Positions 36,095 to 47,086 of a stretch of 64,000 bases of DNA are shown here, in pieces. The position numbers and the translations under genes are program-made. The DNA is taken from NCBI GenBank assembly GCA_009823505.1, contig VZQC01006250.1, positions 1,364,149-1,428,148 on the forward strand, given 5' to 3'. The notes beneath the pieces are model-generated. The model was not told the DNA's origin and did not search any database. It was given only the letters and a program-made list of their open reading frames with translations. Origin of the DNA: Rhizomys pruinosus (taxonomy: Eukaryota; Chordata; Mammalia; Rodentia; Spalacidae). How positions within the stretch are numbered: the stretch's first letter is position 1; every line of letters begins with the position of its first letter.

Positions 36095-36490
36095 TGTGTA
36101 CCGGTTGCTATAGTTTAGACCCTGAACATCCCCTGAAGGCCTATGAGTTGAAGGCTTGGTCTCCAGCCCAAGGTGCTTCTGGAAGGTCATGAAAACTTTC
36201 AAAGATCAAGATACCAAAAGGGCCCTAGAGGCTTGCCCTTAGAGGGGATTGGGAGACTCTAGCTGTCTTTTGCCTCCTAGCAATCAGAGGAGTGCTGTGC
36301 TCCGGCACATACTCTCCTAGTGAATTTTCCCCAGTGTTTGCACTCTGATCTGCAACCTGCCAAAGCAACAGAACAGGGTCAACTGCCAGGGACTGGAATC
36401 TCTAGAACTAGGAGTCAAAATAAACCTTTTCTCTTTATAAATTAATTCTTTCAGGTGTTTTGTTACAGTAATAGAAAGGTAACTAACACA
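36095..36490 (+). repeat. Old interspersed repeat (MaLR- or hAT-like)
   Basis: 'gttgaaggcttggtctccagcc', 'caaaataaaccttttctctttataa' and 'tgttacagtaatagaaaggtaactaacaca' are the kind of ending shared by several mammalian LTR/DNA repeats. An inverted relative may lie at 51950-52600. I cannot fix the family by eye. Confidence 0.5.
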
Positions 36491-36589
36491 AAACACAAAC
36501 CCTATCATCCTGTTGATTCTTTTTCTTCATGTGTAAAATTAAGAAAATCAGTTTTGCACTGCCTACCTTGAATTTCAAATGGAGTCATA

Positions 36590-37500
36590 TATCTATTTTT
36601 TAATTTTTATTGAATTTTTGTGCATTTCATACATAACATCTCAATCTATCTTAATCACCTTTATATCCCCTTCTCCATTGGCACCCTCCCACAGCCCCCA
36701 CTGGAATTCATACATTCTGTCATTGGTGTTAAGGCCTATTGTGCCCATATTTCTTCAGGTAAGATTGGGTTCTGCTGCCCATTTTCATAGTTCCATGCTG
36801 GGTTGAGTTCGAATGGCTCTTGTGCATGCTGACACCATCACTGTAGGTTCATATGAGCAGGGTCCTAGGAACTTGTAGGATTCTATTGCCATATGGTCAT
36901 GCATCACCCCCCTGGCTTTTACAATCTTTCCACCCTTCTGCTGCAATGTTCCCTGAGCTATGGGTGAGTGAAGCTGAATATAGGAGACCTCTCCATGGAC
37001 TCATACTCTAGACTCCCAATCTCCATGGTTTGGTCACATACGATCCTTTGAGTTCTTGGCCCTCTGTTGCTTGAGGGAGCTGCCTTACTGAGAGTTAAGA
37101 AATTAATGAGTGTCTTCCTGGCTCCTTGTTCTATATTCAGTGAGCATTAGGTGTAGAGGGTGCATCGTACCCGTGCTGCTTAGGCTTGGGCAATTCACAC
37201 AATGACTGTGTGTGACCAGTTGTGGTGCTCTGTAATGGTCTTCACCTGGTGCACAAGAAGTTTCTTTGATTAGTTGTAGCTGGGATATTTGTCAATATAA
37301 GGGTACATATTTTGTACTTAATAAGAATTTACATTAGTCTAGGGATGTGATAACCTTGGGAATTTCTCTAAGATCTATGAACTTTCCATAGAAGTATATG
37401 TGGCTCTATCTGCAGTACCACACATGAGTTTCCTCCCGTTGAGTGGGCTTTAAGCCCAATTAGTTAGCCACTGATTTCCTGCAAGATAAAAGTACCACTA
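36590..37500 (-). mobile_element. L1 3' UTR remnant
   Basis: 'tttttattgaatttttgtgcatttcatacataacatc' is the inverted L1 3' terminus. It is followed by the pyrimidine-rich tract and then 3' UTR-like sequence. The inner limit near 37500 is approximate. Confidence 0.6.
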
Positions 37501-38323
37501 CTGCACCAATATCATATGCTGTGCGAGACATCGATGTGGACATTTTGTCTTAAAGCTGCTGTTGGACCACTGATTGATGCTCTCCCTTAGCAGTTTGCAT
37601 AGTGCTCTCCAAGGCTGTGGGAGCTAGCCTTCAGCGGAGGTGGCTTCCAGGTCACTTCCAGCTCCATTGCTTCACTTCCAGTCTCCAAAGCATGTCCTGG
37701 CTTCAGCAACAGGGTCTCACCTTCTACTTCTGGTAGGAAATCAAGGGCTGTGGCAATAGCCTGTGTAATTTTTGGAGTCTCTTGGACTACCCTGACCAAC
37801 TCAGAGAAAGATTTCTCCTGTCTGGCACTGTTTCTTGTGATGTAGCCTTCAGCTATGCACATGGACTCATGTAAAGATATTGTATATGTAATTTGTCATT
37901 AGATTATTAGACTAATGTTATTCCCTCGGGGTTTTTTATACTGTCTAGACATTACTTATCTCTCCTCTCTCCCTTTCCCTGTCTAGCCTTCCCTCCATGA
38001 CTTCCCCATATAAAGTGTCCCCATTTCCCCATTTCTTCCTTGATAACACCAGTCTCCTATGGTCCACTTCTCTTGAGCTCCTTCTTCCTCTTTATCCCCA
38101 AATTTCCTTCTATAACCCTTTCTCTCCCTTCCATTTAAATACCCTCATTTTATCATACCTAAGTGTTATACATATCAAAAGGCAAGGCAGAGGTCCTCTG
38201 AGATTTTATCTGTGTAGAAAGTTCAAACAAGAGAGATGAATAATGAGGCTGTTCAGGAGTGACTGGGGACAGGCTGAGCACTCCAGAAGCCTCGGGTCAT
38301 TGTCCATACCCCCTCCCCCCAGT
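37501..38323. other. Intergenic sequence, no gene seen
   Basis: C/T-rich sequence at about 37950-38130 may still be part of an old L1 3' region. A 91-codon open frame on the minus strand at 37587-37862 has no family resemblance that I recognise. Confidence 0.4.
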
Positions 38324-38473
38324 GCCCCTGGACACAGCCAGATCACACTGTTCAGGACCAGTGGCCCTGGACACGGCCTGCTCACACAGTTCAGGACCTG
38401 TGCCCCTGGACGCGGCCTGATCACGCTGTTCAGGACCTGTGCCCCTGGACGCGGCCTGCTCACACTGTTCAGG
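38324..38473 (+). repeat. 39-bp minisatellite, 3.8 copies
   Basis: Units start at 38324, 38363, 38402 and 38441, each with 'cctggac', 'gatcac/ctcac' and 'ctgttcagg'. Because 39 is divisible by 3 the array stays open in several frames and gives apparent 13-residue protein repeats, which I do not consider coding. It is GC- and CpG-richer than its surroundings. Confidence 0.9.
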
Positions 38474-39266
38474 TGGCACAGCAAACATCCTACGGTTAAC
38501 ATTTGAGTAAGGAAAGGCAAAGAAGCTTCAAGTTTGTTCGGTTTTGTGGTGTCATTCATTGGTCTTGCGCTAGTCTTTGAAAGCACCTGATTGTCTAGAA
38601 TGGACCAGTTCTTTCTGGCTCACCCCACCCCTGCAGAGACTGAGGAATCCATGCAACCTCTTCATTATTGACGAAGCAAAGCAACAGTAAGTACACGCCT
38701 CCACAGGAGTGAACACTGGTGTTCTTTCTATTCCATGGAAAGGTGTTGCAAGAGATTGCTTCTAATGTCTTCTAGGATGAGTCACGGACTCAGGAATGGA
38801 GAAACACTTCTGAATGACAAACAAGGAAGAAAGAAAAGGAAGAAAGCTCTGATGATGGGTTCTTGGAACGCAACCTCAAGTCAGTTTTCATGAGCAAAAT
38901 CAACATGTGGATCTCCATTCTGGGCATACTGCTAAGGGACAAAACAGCCATTCATTTTTCCTTTTTGCTGATTAGAAAGATAATATTCACATAAAAATAA
39001 AATAATAAAATTGGATCACAAGAAGGAAGCTCTGCCAGCATGTTAAAGGACAGCTTTCCAAACATGCTTCTTTTGCTAAACTAACCGGTGGCTCTTCAGC
39101 AATGAAAGCAATGGGCACATGTTATCTCAGAAACCAACTTCACTGTCCATCAATATCCAATGATATTTTTCTCTGATATGCCTATTTTAAGATAAAAATA
39201 AAAAACAGTAATTGGCTCCGCAGAAGCCATAGAGCCCTTGAGAACCAGGCACCCCTGCCCCAAAGC
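38474..39266. other. Intergenic sequence, no gene seen
   Basis: AT-rich sequence with no clear repeat or coding signal. Confidence 0.45.
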
Positions 39267-39640
39267 CCAGGTCTTAGTTTCTTTTCTTCTTACTATGATA
39301 AAATACTCAGACCAAAGCAACTTAAGGGGAGAGTTTATTTCTGCTCACAGTTCCAGGTTAAAGTCCATCGATGTGCAGAAGTCACAGGGCAGGACCTTGA
39401 GGCAGCTGAGCACATTTCATCCACAGGAAAGAAGCGAGGAGTGAAGAATGCTCCCTAGTGCTCAGCTCACTTTCTCCACATATACACAGTCTGGGATCCC
39501 CCACCCATGAAATGGCCCCACCCACAGTAGGTGGGCCTTCCCACCTCAATGCTATCAAGATTGCCCCACACAGACAGGCCCAGAGGCCCATCTCCTAGGT
39601 GAGTCTAGATTTTGTCAAGTTGACAGTTAACACAAGTATT
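39267..39640 (-). mobile_element. URR1-like rodent DNA element
   Basis: In reverse complement it carries 'gtcaacttgac', 'ggtggggcc' and 'gctgtg..cagctccaggtt'-like landmarks. On the + strand 'caaagcaacttaaggggagagtttatt' and 'gttgacagttaacac' are recognisable. Relatives lie at 1357-1772 and 55848-56345. Confidence 0.65.
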
Positions 39641-39945
39641 ACAGCCCACATCATAGGAGAACATTGTGCTTTCATCACACCCATGCACAAGTGTGCTCAT
39701 CCTGTCTGTCTTCTAAGCATGTTTTCAAAGTGAATTTCCACGTGTTTATGTCCTTTCCCCATAGTTTTCTATTGGAGTGTTTGTCTTCTTGTTAATCAAC
39801 AACTCTTTGTATAGTAAGAATATTCACTTTTGTCATTTTTTCCTATGGAATGTATTGATACCCAGTGTGCTTTCTATGTTCATATTACTAGAACAATGTG
39901 AACAATGGCTGTGTTAGGTGCTTAAGTTTAAAATGCACAGAAGCA

Positions 39946-40120
39946 GCCAGGCGTGGTGGTACACACCTTTACTCCTAGCACTTGGGAGGCAGAGGCAGGT
40001 GGATCCTTGTGAGTTCAAGGCCAGCCTGATCTATAGGGTGAGTTCCAGGAGAGCTGGGGCTACAGGGAGACCCTGTCTTGAAAAGACCAAAAAAAAAAAA
40101 AATTTAAGTGAAAATAAAAT
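39946..40120 (+). repeat. B1 SINE with 16-bp target-site duplication
   Basis: A complete B1 ('gccaggcgtggtggtacac' to 'gggagaccctgtcttgaaaa') flanked by the perfect repeat 'aaaatgcacagaagca' at 39930-39945 and 40121-40136. Confidence 0.97.
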
Positions 40121-40426
40121 AAAATGCACAGAAGCAAAAGAAGTAGGTGAGACACATCAATGGTGCTGATTTTGCTAGTACTCCAATCATCACCTACGGG
40201 TTTAACTGACAGAGCAGACAGCCACAGAGAAGGGAAAGAAACAAGGGGGAGACAGGCAGATGCAGTATCTTAGCAGGCAGCTTCTCTGAGCAGTTTCCAT
40301 AGGACAGAGGTCTCTTTCAGCATTTTCTCTTTGCAGGACTTTTTCTGACCTTTCTCCCCATTTCTGTCGCCATCTCCCACCTGGGATTTTATCAAGCAGT
40401 TCCGGTTACAGGGCCCAAAAATTTTT

Positions 40427-40565
40427 TGTTGGTTTGGTTTGGTTTTTGAGACAGTGTCTCCCTGTACCCCCAGCTGGCCTAGAACTCACTCTGTAGACCG
40501 GGCTGGCCTTGAGCTCACAGAGATCTGTGTGCTAGGATTAAAGGCGTGCGCCACCATGCACAGTT
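40427..40565 (-). repeat. B1 part of a composite SINE
   Basis: An inverted B1, lacking about 20 bp in the middle, runs from 'gagacagtgtctccctgtac' to 'gcgccaccatgcacag'. It then joins 'tttaagggtagttctt', which is B2 body sequence. Confidence 0.8.
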
Positions 40566-40579
40566 TAAGGGTAGTTCTT

Positions 40580-40810
40580 TTTTTTTTTAATTTTTTTTAT
40601 TTATTTCTGTATGTGTATGAATGTACTGTCTGCATGCAGGTCTGTGCACCCGTGTCGTGCGATGCCGCGGAGGTCAGAAGAGGGCGTCGGATTCCCCTGG
40701 AACTGGAGTTCTCCTGCAATTGGAGTTTTGGACGGTTCTCAGCCGCCATGTGGGTGCTGGGGATCGAACCCAGGTCGGCGCTCTTAACCGCTAGGCCATC
40801 TCTCCAGCCC
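40580..40810 (-). repeat. B2 SINE nested in an older B2
   Basis: A young B2 with CpG-rich body ('cgtgtcgtgcgatgccgcgg') is inserted between 'taagggtagttctt' (40566-40579) and 'taaggatagttctt' (40811-40824), a 14-bp duplication with one mismatch. Confidence 0.93.
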
Positions 40811-40912
40811 TAAGGATAGTTCTTAACTACCATGTGGGTGCTGGGAATCAAACCCAGGTCCACTGCAAGAGCAGTCAGTGCTCATAACTGCTGAGCCATC
40901 TCTCCAGACCAC
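40811..40912 (-). repeat. Older B2 fragment (host of the nested B2)
   Basis: 'aactaccatgtgggtgctgggaatcaaacccagg' to 'gagccatctctccag' is the head half of an inverted B2. Together with the B1 at 40427-40565 it forms the composite B2-B1 unit. Confidence 0.85.
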
Positions 40913-42295
40913 CCCCAAATTTTTTCATTCCCAAACATAAATCATCTTTTGTGGAAACAAACCCCAATTTGGTACAGACCATTTTCTAGAAAGCCAACCA
41001 ACGAAAGGACATGTAGATAGAGTCCTCCAACTCAAGTCGCAGCAGGCACTGACCTGCTATGTAGCCTTAAACAAACTGGTTTTCATTGTCATAGTTTCAG
41101 TTTCTTCATTAGTAAAATAGTTATAATAACTATGCCACAGAATGGATTCAACCTTATATGATAAAATGTCCAGTGCCTTGTTTTATCCTGAGTGCTTAGA
41201 AGGTAGCCCTTGGCTATAACCAGGAACTTGGGACATCACAGGCACCAAAATCCTTAAGGACTTTCACTAGACAAGAATATATTATTTTAATACTAAACTA
41301 GGGCTTACGGCTATGAGTCTCCAAAATTATCTGAAGAGGCCCTGTCAGAGCTGTACAAGATAACAGGCACGGCCCATCCTCACCTGGATCAGGCACCTGC
41401 AGCCTTCTGTTGAAGCACAGGTCTGAAAAGCACAGCATCATGGAAGCCGCTGTGGTCTTTCTGGTCACCAGAGCCTCTGTCTATAGCTTTGGTTATGTAG
41501 GACAGCAGTTACAGTTTAACTGATATTAGACTGGATTCATTTCCAGTCAATTCTCAAAGATCAGAACTCCCTAAAAGTAACAGATCTGACAGGCCATCCT
41601 CCTAAATCACCAAGAAGGTTAAAGCCAACTTTCCTTTGTTGATAGCTACCTACTACAAATTCCAGGACATTGCTCCTACCCCCATGGCCTTGGGCTCTGT
41701 GGATTCTGGTTCCTCTTCCTTTTGTGGAGTCCTGCAGCTTAGAGGAAGTAGAACTGTCTGGGTTGAGCCCAACTCTTTGAAGAGCAGTATTGACACAACC
41801 TTATCCTTGCAGTCACTTAATGAGGGCCATGTTGTAACCCACTTAGCAAAGGAGGAAACTGAGGTGTGGCAGATTGAGTAGCTCCTGAAGTCAGGTAACT
41901 GGCCTATGACCAGGTAAAGTATGCCACCTGTGCCTCGCCATGCCATACCTCTGCCTACACACTGGGCAAAGTGCCTGATGCCCATTTTCTGCTTGATGAT
42001 CTCCCAAACCCATCAAAGTAATGCAACTCTGTTTTCCCAGTTGCTGATACAAGACCAAAAGAGGTTACAGAATGTATTTCCTTATCACTGCGAGGACAGT
42101 GGAGGGTGGGAATCAGGTGGGAATCTGGGCCCAGCATGGGCTCCCTCCTCTCCCACCCGCCTCTCCTAGCCAGGCCAAGGAGCTGGAGGCCCCCCTGGGA
42201 GCTTTGTAGTCTGCTATGAAAGAAGACGAAATATTTGCACTACTTTTATGACCCAAATATTCAACTTAGAAATACATCTGGGTCTTCCCTTTTTA

Positions 42296-42296
<1 letters not shown>
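40913..42296. other. Intergenic sequence, no gene seen
   Basis: Mostly unique DNA. Open frames of up to 110 codons exist on both strands at 41636-41985, but they overlap each other and show no domain. Confidence 0.45.

Positions 42297-42341
<45 letters not shown>
42297..42341 (+). repeat. (TG)n microsatellite
   Basis: An uninterrupted run of about 22 TG units. Confidence 0.97.
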
Positions 42342-42342
<1 letters not shown>

Positions 42343-42344
42343 TT

Positions 42345-43560
42345 GTCCATGATGGAATGCAACCTAGGGCATCAAGGAAGGGAAGATGTTCTACATAGGA
42401 TTCCAACAGCTCAGGGAATGAGGACAAAAATTGATAAATGGGACAAAACAAACAACCCACAAAGTGAAGAAACAGTCACAGAATGGAAGGAAATCTTTAC
42501 CAGATACTCATCCAACCAGAGATCGACATCTGAAAAAATATAAAGAGTGATAAGAGTTTTTTTAAAAACAAAACAAAACAATCCACTCAGTGAGCAATGG
42601 AGCTGAATAGAAAATTTTCAGATGAAGAAATATAAATGGACAAAAAAATATGTGAAAAAATTTTTCAGGGGCTGAAGAGATGGTTCAGTGCTTAAGAGCA
42701 GTAGCTGCTTTTGCAGAGGACCCAGGCTCAATTCCCAGCACCCACATGGAAGCTTGCAACTGTCCATAACTCCAGTGCCAGGGCATCTGATGCCTTCTAA
42801 CCTCCACAGGTACTGCATGACACAGGTGCACTTATTATACACAAGCAGGCAATACACTCATACACATAAAATTTTCAAAAATAAAGAATTTTAAAAAAAT
42901 GTCCAACATGCTTATCCATCAAGAAAACAATAATATATTGAGAATCTACTTCATCTGTCAGTGTAGCTATCACCAGGAAAATGACCACAAATGCTAATGA
43001 GGAGGGGGGCAGGGCAAAGAAACCCTCATTCAGTCCAGTTGGGAATGTAAATTATCCCAGGCACTGTGGAAATCAGGATAAATGTTTCTCAGAAACAAAA
43101 AATACTACTTCCATATGATCCATCCACACATTCAAAACAGTCAAAGACAGATTACCACAGAGATGCCTGAACACCCATGTTCTCTGTGGTATGATTTGTA
43201 ATAGCCAATCTGTGGAATCAGCCTAGATACCCAGCAAAGGATGAATAGATAAAGAAAATGTGGCAAAAAATACATATCAAAGTAAAAACTCAGCTGTAAA
43301 TTAAGAAGGAAACGATGCTCCTTGTGTGACAATAAATGGAACAAGAGATCACCAGATGAGGAAAACTGAGTCAGTCCCCCAAAGTCAACTGTCGCTTCTT
43401 TTCTCTCAGATGTGAACTCCAGGAATGAAAAGAACATGAAATTGAAGGAGGAACTACAGGAAAGTAGAAAGGAAAGATGAAAGGGAAGGTGGGGGTTAGA
43501 GTTCAGGTGCTGAATATGATGAAGATACATTGTACGCATGTGTGGAAGTGTAATAAAACT
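42345..43560 (+). mobile_element. L1 ORF2 / 3' UTR remnant
   Basis: 'agaatggaaggaaatctttaccag' matches L1 ORF2 upstream of the C-terminus. After the B2 the sequence resumes with 'aaatgtccaacatgc' and 'gggaatgtaaattatcccaggcactgtggaaatcag', again L1-like. It is full of stops. Confidence 0.75.
42668..42885 (+). repeat. B2-family SINE
   Basis: 'ggggctgaagagatggttcagtgcttaagagcagtagc' is the head, with an A/T-rich tail at 42870-42885. It is inserted in L1. Confidence 0.9.
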
Positions 43561-44280
43561 ACTTATTTTGTGCAATTGATATGTGATAATACAAAGAGGA
43601 AAGAAAGAATTCTGGATATTTCAGAAGGATGAAGTCAGCAGCAACCAGCTCACTGTGGAATCTAGACTTCGGAGGTCGGGGGCTCCCCAACCCTCCTCTC
43701 CAAGGTAATCACTTTGGCTTCAGCAAGTAGGCTGCTCACGCCAGGCATCAGGCTCTCTAGAGGCCAGGCCCCAGTCCCCAGGGCAGCATCAGCCTCCTTA
43801 GAGGCCAGGCCACAGTCCCCAAGAGCCATATCCATGGCAAGAAGAAAAATCAAGAGCGGTTCTCAAGAGGAAGTATCAAAATGCAGCCCAGACAAATCTT
43901 GCCTGCTGAAGGATTAGAACAAAACTCCAGGAATAGCTGTCTCAGCACACTTAGCCTGTCTCATTCAGGGTCATGAGCAGGCAGGACTGAGCTAGGACAG
44001 TCAATGTGCAGCCATTTAAGTTGCTGTTGGTGAAGTGTCACCAAGGCTTTGGGGTATGCAAGCTGGAATCACTGACTTTTCAAATGGAATGTGATCTATG
44101 CATTAATCCCATCTACTCCTTGTATTTAACATTTCATGGAACTAAGGACCAAAAAGGTTCAGTGACTTCTTCCTTAACACTAAATAGTTGATCAGTAACA
44201 AAAACTGTCTAGAAGAGACAGGGCTCCACTAATGGCCTCGTACACAGCTAACATTTAAATAAGCTTTCTTCCATTCTCCC
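43561..44280. other. Intergenic sequence, no gene seen
   Basis: A short imperfect duplication around 43735-43825 ('aggccaggcc..cagtccccag..gcagcatcagcctcc') is the only structure noticed. There is no gene. Confidence 0.45.
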
Positions 44281-44590
44281 ACATACATGTATGCATGTAC
44301 ATAGAGGTACATGCATGCATATATATGTGTGTATATGCATGTGCATATATGTGCATGCATGTACATAGAGGTACATGCATGCATATATATGTGTGTATCT
44401 GCATGTGCATATATGTGCTCATTTACATATGTATATACATATAAGGATATACCTATGCATATTAATGTGAACATACATGTAAATTTATGTATGCATATAT
44501 GTATACATCTATGCATATGCTTGTGAATGTATATGTGTACATACATATATGGATATACCTATGTATATGCATGCCCATACATATCTACAC
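44281..44590 (+). repeat. ATGCAT/ATGT-rich simple repeat with a 64-bp tandem pair
   Basis: The tract is almost entirely alternating purine and pyrimidine with many ATGCAT palindromes. 44291-44354 and 44355-44418 are near-identical 64-bp units that differ at about one site in the part compared. Confidence 0.9.
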
Positions 44591-44879
44591 ACATATTCTT
44601 TACCCAGTGCCCAAGACTACATGCTTATCAAGCCCTCTAGGCAGCGAGGGGAGACCCAATTCCAGTAACATGGTTGGTCGTGAAGCTTATGAAGAGGAAT
44701 ATTATGCACCAGGAAGGACCTTGGTCACTCTGATGGTTGATTTCAATTCTGAACTTGATTGGATTAAGGAGTATCTCAGAAATCAATAAAGCTTGCAACT
44801 CTGGAGATCTGCGAGGGCATTTCCACATGAAGGCTTGACCTAATGAATGACTTAATACCTTAATGGATTTATAATATGA

Positions 44880-45140
44880 CAGCATTATTGGTAGGTGGTA
44901 AAAAGAAGGATGTGGGAGCTAATTCCAGGAAGTGTGTTCCTGGAGGGATTCCTTGAGGGTTCTGACCCCTTTCCTGTTGGTCTCTCCGTTTACTGTCCAG
45001 GATGAGGTGAAACACTCTCTACCACATACTCCAAAACTAAGGGGCCAAGAAACGGTGAATGGAAGTCTAGAACAGTGAGCAAAAATAAACCCATTTTTTT
45101 TTCTTCAGGTATTTGGATCACAGCTACACAAAGGTAACTA
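44880..45140 (+). repeat. Old interspersed repeat, family unassigned
   Basis: 'gtgagcaaaaataaaccca' followed by 'tcttcaggtatttggatcacagctac' resembles the 3' end of MaLR/URR1-type rodent repeats. The assignment is weak. Confidence 0.4.
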
Positions 45141-47034
45141 CTGCAGCTAGCTTCCTCTTTACACATAACACCTACTGACCCATTGAAACTTGCAGAGCTA
45201 TCAAAGGACTGAGTGCAAAATGCTTAGGGCCCCACACAATAGGAGTGCCTCATAGACAGTCCCCCAGGTGTGGATGTGCCATTTTTGTGGGCAGGTAGCC
45301 TCCATTCCTTCAGTTCTGTTATCCATGTCTACCCGCGCCACTTAGGAGTGAATGATGCATTTTAGCTGCCTGGGTGTGCCAACAAATAGTTAACCACCAT
45401 CAAACAAACAGAAAGGCAACCTGGGCTGCAATTTGCATGTGGTGGAGAAATCCAACCATCCTGCCTCTTCCTTTCCCAAAATCCAGGTTTCCAGTTCCTT
45501 CCTGGAGAGTGAGTTTTGCAATCCTGCTGCACCATCACACCGGGTGTGGCAGTCAGTGCCCAGGCCACGTCTGGAAAAGGGAAACTCCAAAACTTTCCCT
45601 AAATGCACCTCGTCAGCAATCCCTTTGACAAGGGACTCTGAGCTGATGTGGATAGTTCTTTCCTGGTAGACATCAGCACTCCACCTCTGCAATGCCTTCC
45701 AAGTGTAGCTAAGATGCTTCCTAAGCATTCTCAAGTCATTTCAACTGGGTTTGCTCTTCCCAACTGGGTCACGATGCCCCGCAGGGCAATAATTAACCCT
45801 TGTGACAGAACACATTGACCTGGTAAGAAATCAAGTGTCTGTTGCCAGGATACCTTGCTCTCAAGTAGCTAACCCTTGAGGCAAGGCCCAGACATCTTTC
45901 AAGAAGGTCTGCTAAAGTCACTGTTTTCCAGAAACTCCATTCAGTGTGGCTTAACAGTCTGAATCAATGTAAAGATGGTCAGCACACTTTCCTCTTCTTC
46001 TCACAGTTCCTCTGCCAAGGTCAAGAGTGAGACCCATGCTCAGCACCAAGCAAAACTATATGCAAATTTCCTGTCACCACTCATTAGCCAAGCAACCTGG
46101 AGAAGTTCTTTGCTCTCTTCTTGTTGTTTGTAAAGCAAGGGGCAATATCTTCCTCAGGAATATTCATGAGGATTGGCTCTGTTGCAATACCTGAAGAGGT
46201 ATGCATTCAGATCGGCATATATTACTGTTCAGGAAACTGACATCTTCCATTGTGACCATTGTCAATTGTTCTGAGACCTTGTTATGCCCGTGCCGGCTCA
46301 CCCCTCATCAGAGACTCTGAAGGCAGCCCTGGGAGTCAGCCCTCAGTCAGCACTCCAACCACACCCACCCAATGCTATATAATAGCTGGTTTGCCATTGC
46401 AAAGCTATGCTGTCCTTCTGGGTGATAAGAATGCCCTTTGTAGCCACTCCATGCCCTTTGGCACAGCACTGATCATCATTACCAACTTCTACATAACCAA
46501 CGGAATGCAGTTCAATTTTACATCTCCCACCATCCAGGTGCAGGAAACCTTTAAGAGATAAAATATTGAGAAGAATCCACAGTTCACTGAAGTGACCTTG
46601 TTCCCAAAGAAAAACTAACTCCTCAAAACTGTTCCTATAGATGTGAGCTTTCCTGGGGAGCTTCCATGCCTTTCTCCAAAATAAGAGCACAGGTTCCTAG
46701 AAATGTTCCCCTTTAAAAGGAATGCCCTAGGGGAGATGTTGGCAGCACCATTGTAGGTACAGAATGCTGTCCGGTGCAAATTTAAATCATGTGCATCTTA
46801 AGAAAGTACTGTCTTGAAACATACATATGTTGATATCTATCCCACTCTCCCAGTGAGTAACCATCCTCTCTGATGCACACTACAAAACTCCTTAACTGCC
46901 TTCCTGCCCTCTTCAGCAGTGCTCCTTCAAGTCTCTGCTGTGAGCAGTCCTTACATGCCCATCACCCAAGCCCCCCAGGCACTCACACAGGACCAGTGTT
47001 GAGTTGAGATCTAGGGTCTTAATCCCAATACACA

Positions 47035-47039
<5 letters not shown>
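45141..47039. other. Intergenic sequence, no gene seen
   Basis: Largely unique, moderate-GC DNA. Open frames of 80-115 codons at 45374-45734 and 46259-46690 occur in several overlapping frames on both strands, which argues against coding. Confidence 0.45.

Positions 47040-47084
<45 letters not shown>
47040..47084 (+). repeat. (CA)n microsatellite
   Basis: About 22 uninterrupted CA units. Confidence 0.97.

Positions 47085-47086
<2 letters not shown>

Noticed and set aside
38324..38473. CRISPR-like array
   Set aside because: Units are head-to-tail with no spacers, and the genome is mammalian. It is a minisatellite.
38206..38586. A 126-codon minus-strand protein with repeated Arg-Pro-Gly motifs
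   Set aside because: The repeats derive from the 39-bp minisatellite, whose period is a multiple of three. There is no support beyond the open frame.
44229..44789. Met/Tyr/His/Cys-rich open frames on both strands
   Set aside because: They are translations of an ATGCAT/ATGT simple repeat and look alike on both strands.
46259..46690. Overlapping 100-115-codon frames on both strands as a gene
   Set aside because: Length is within chance expectation for several frames. There is no domain, no codon periodicity visible, and overlapping frames on opposite strands.
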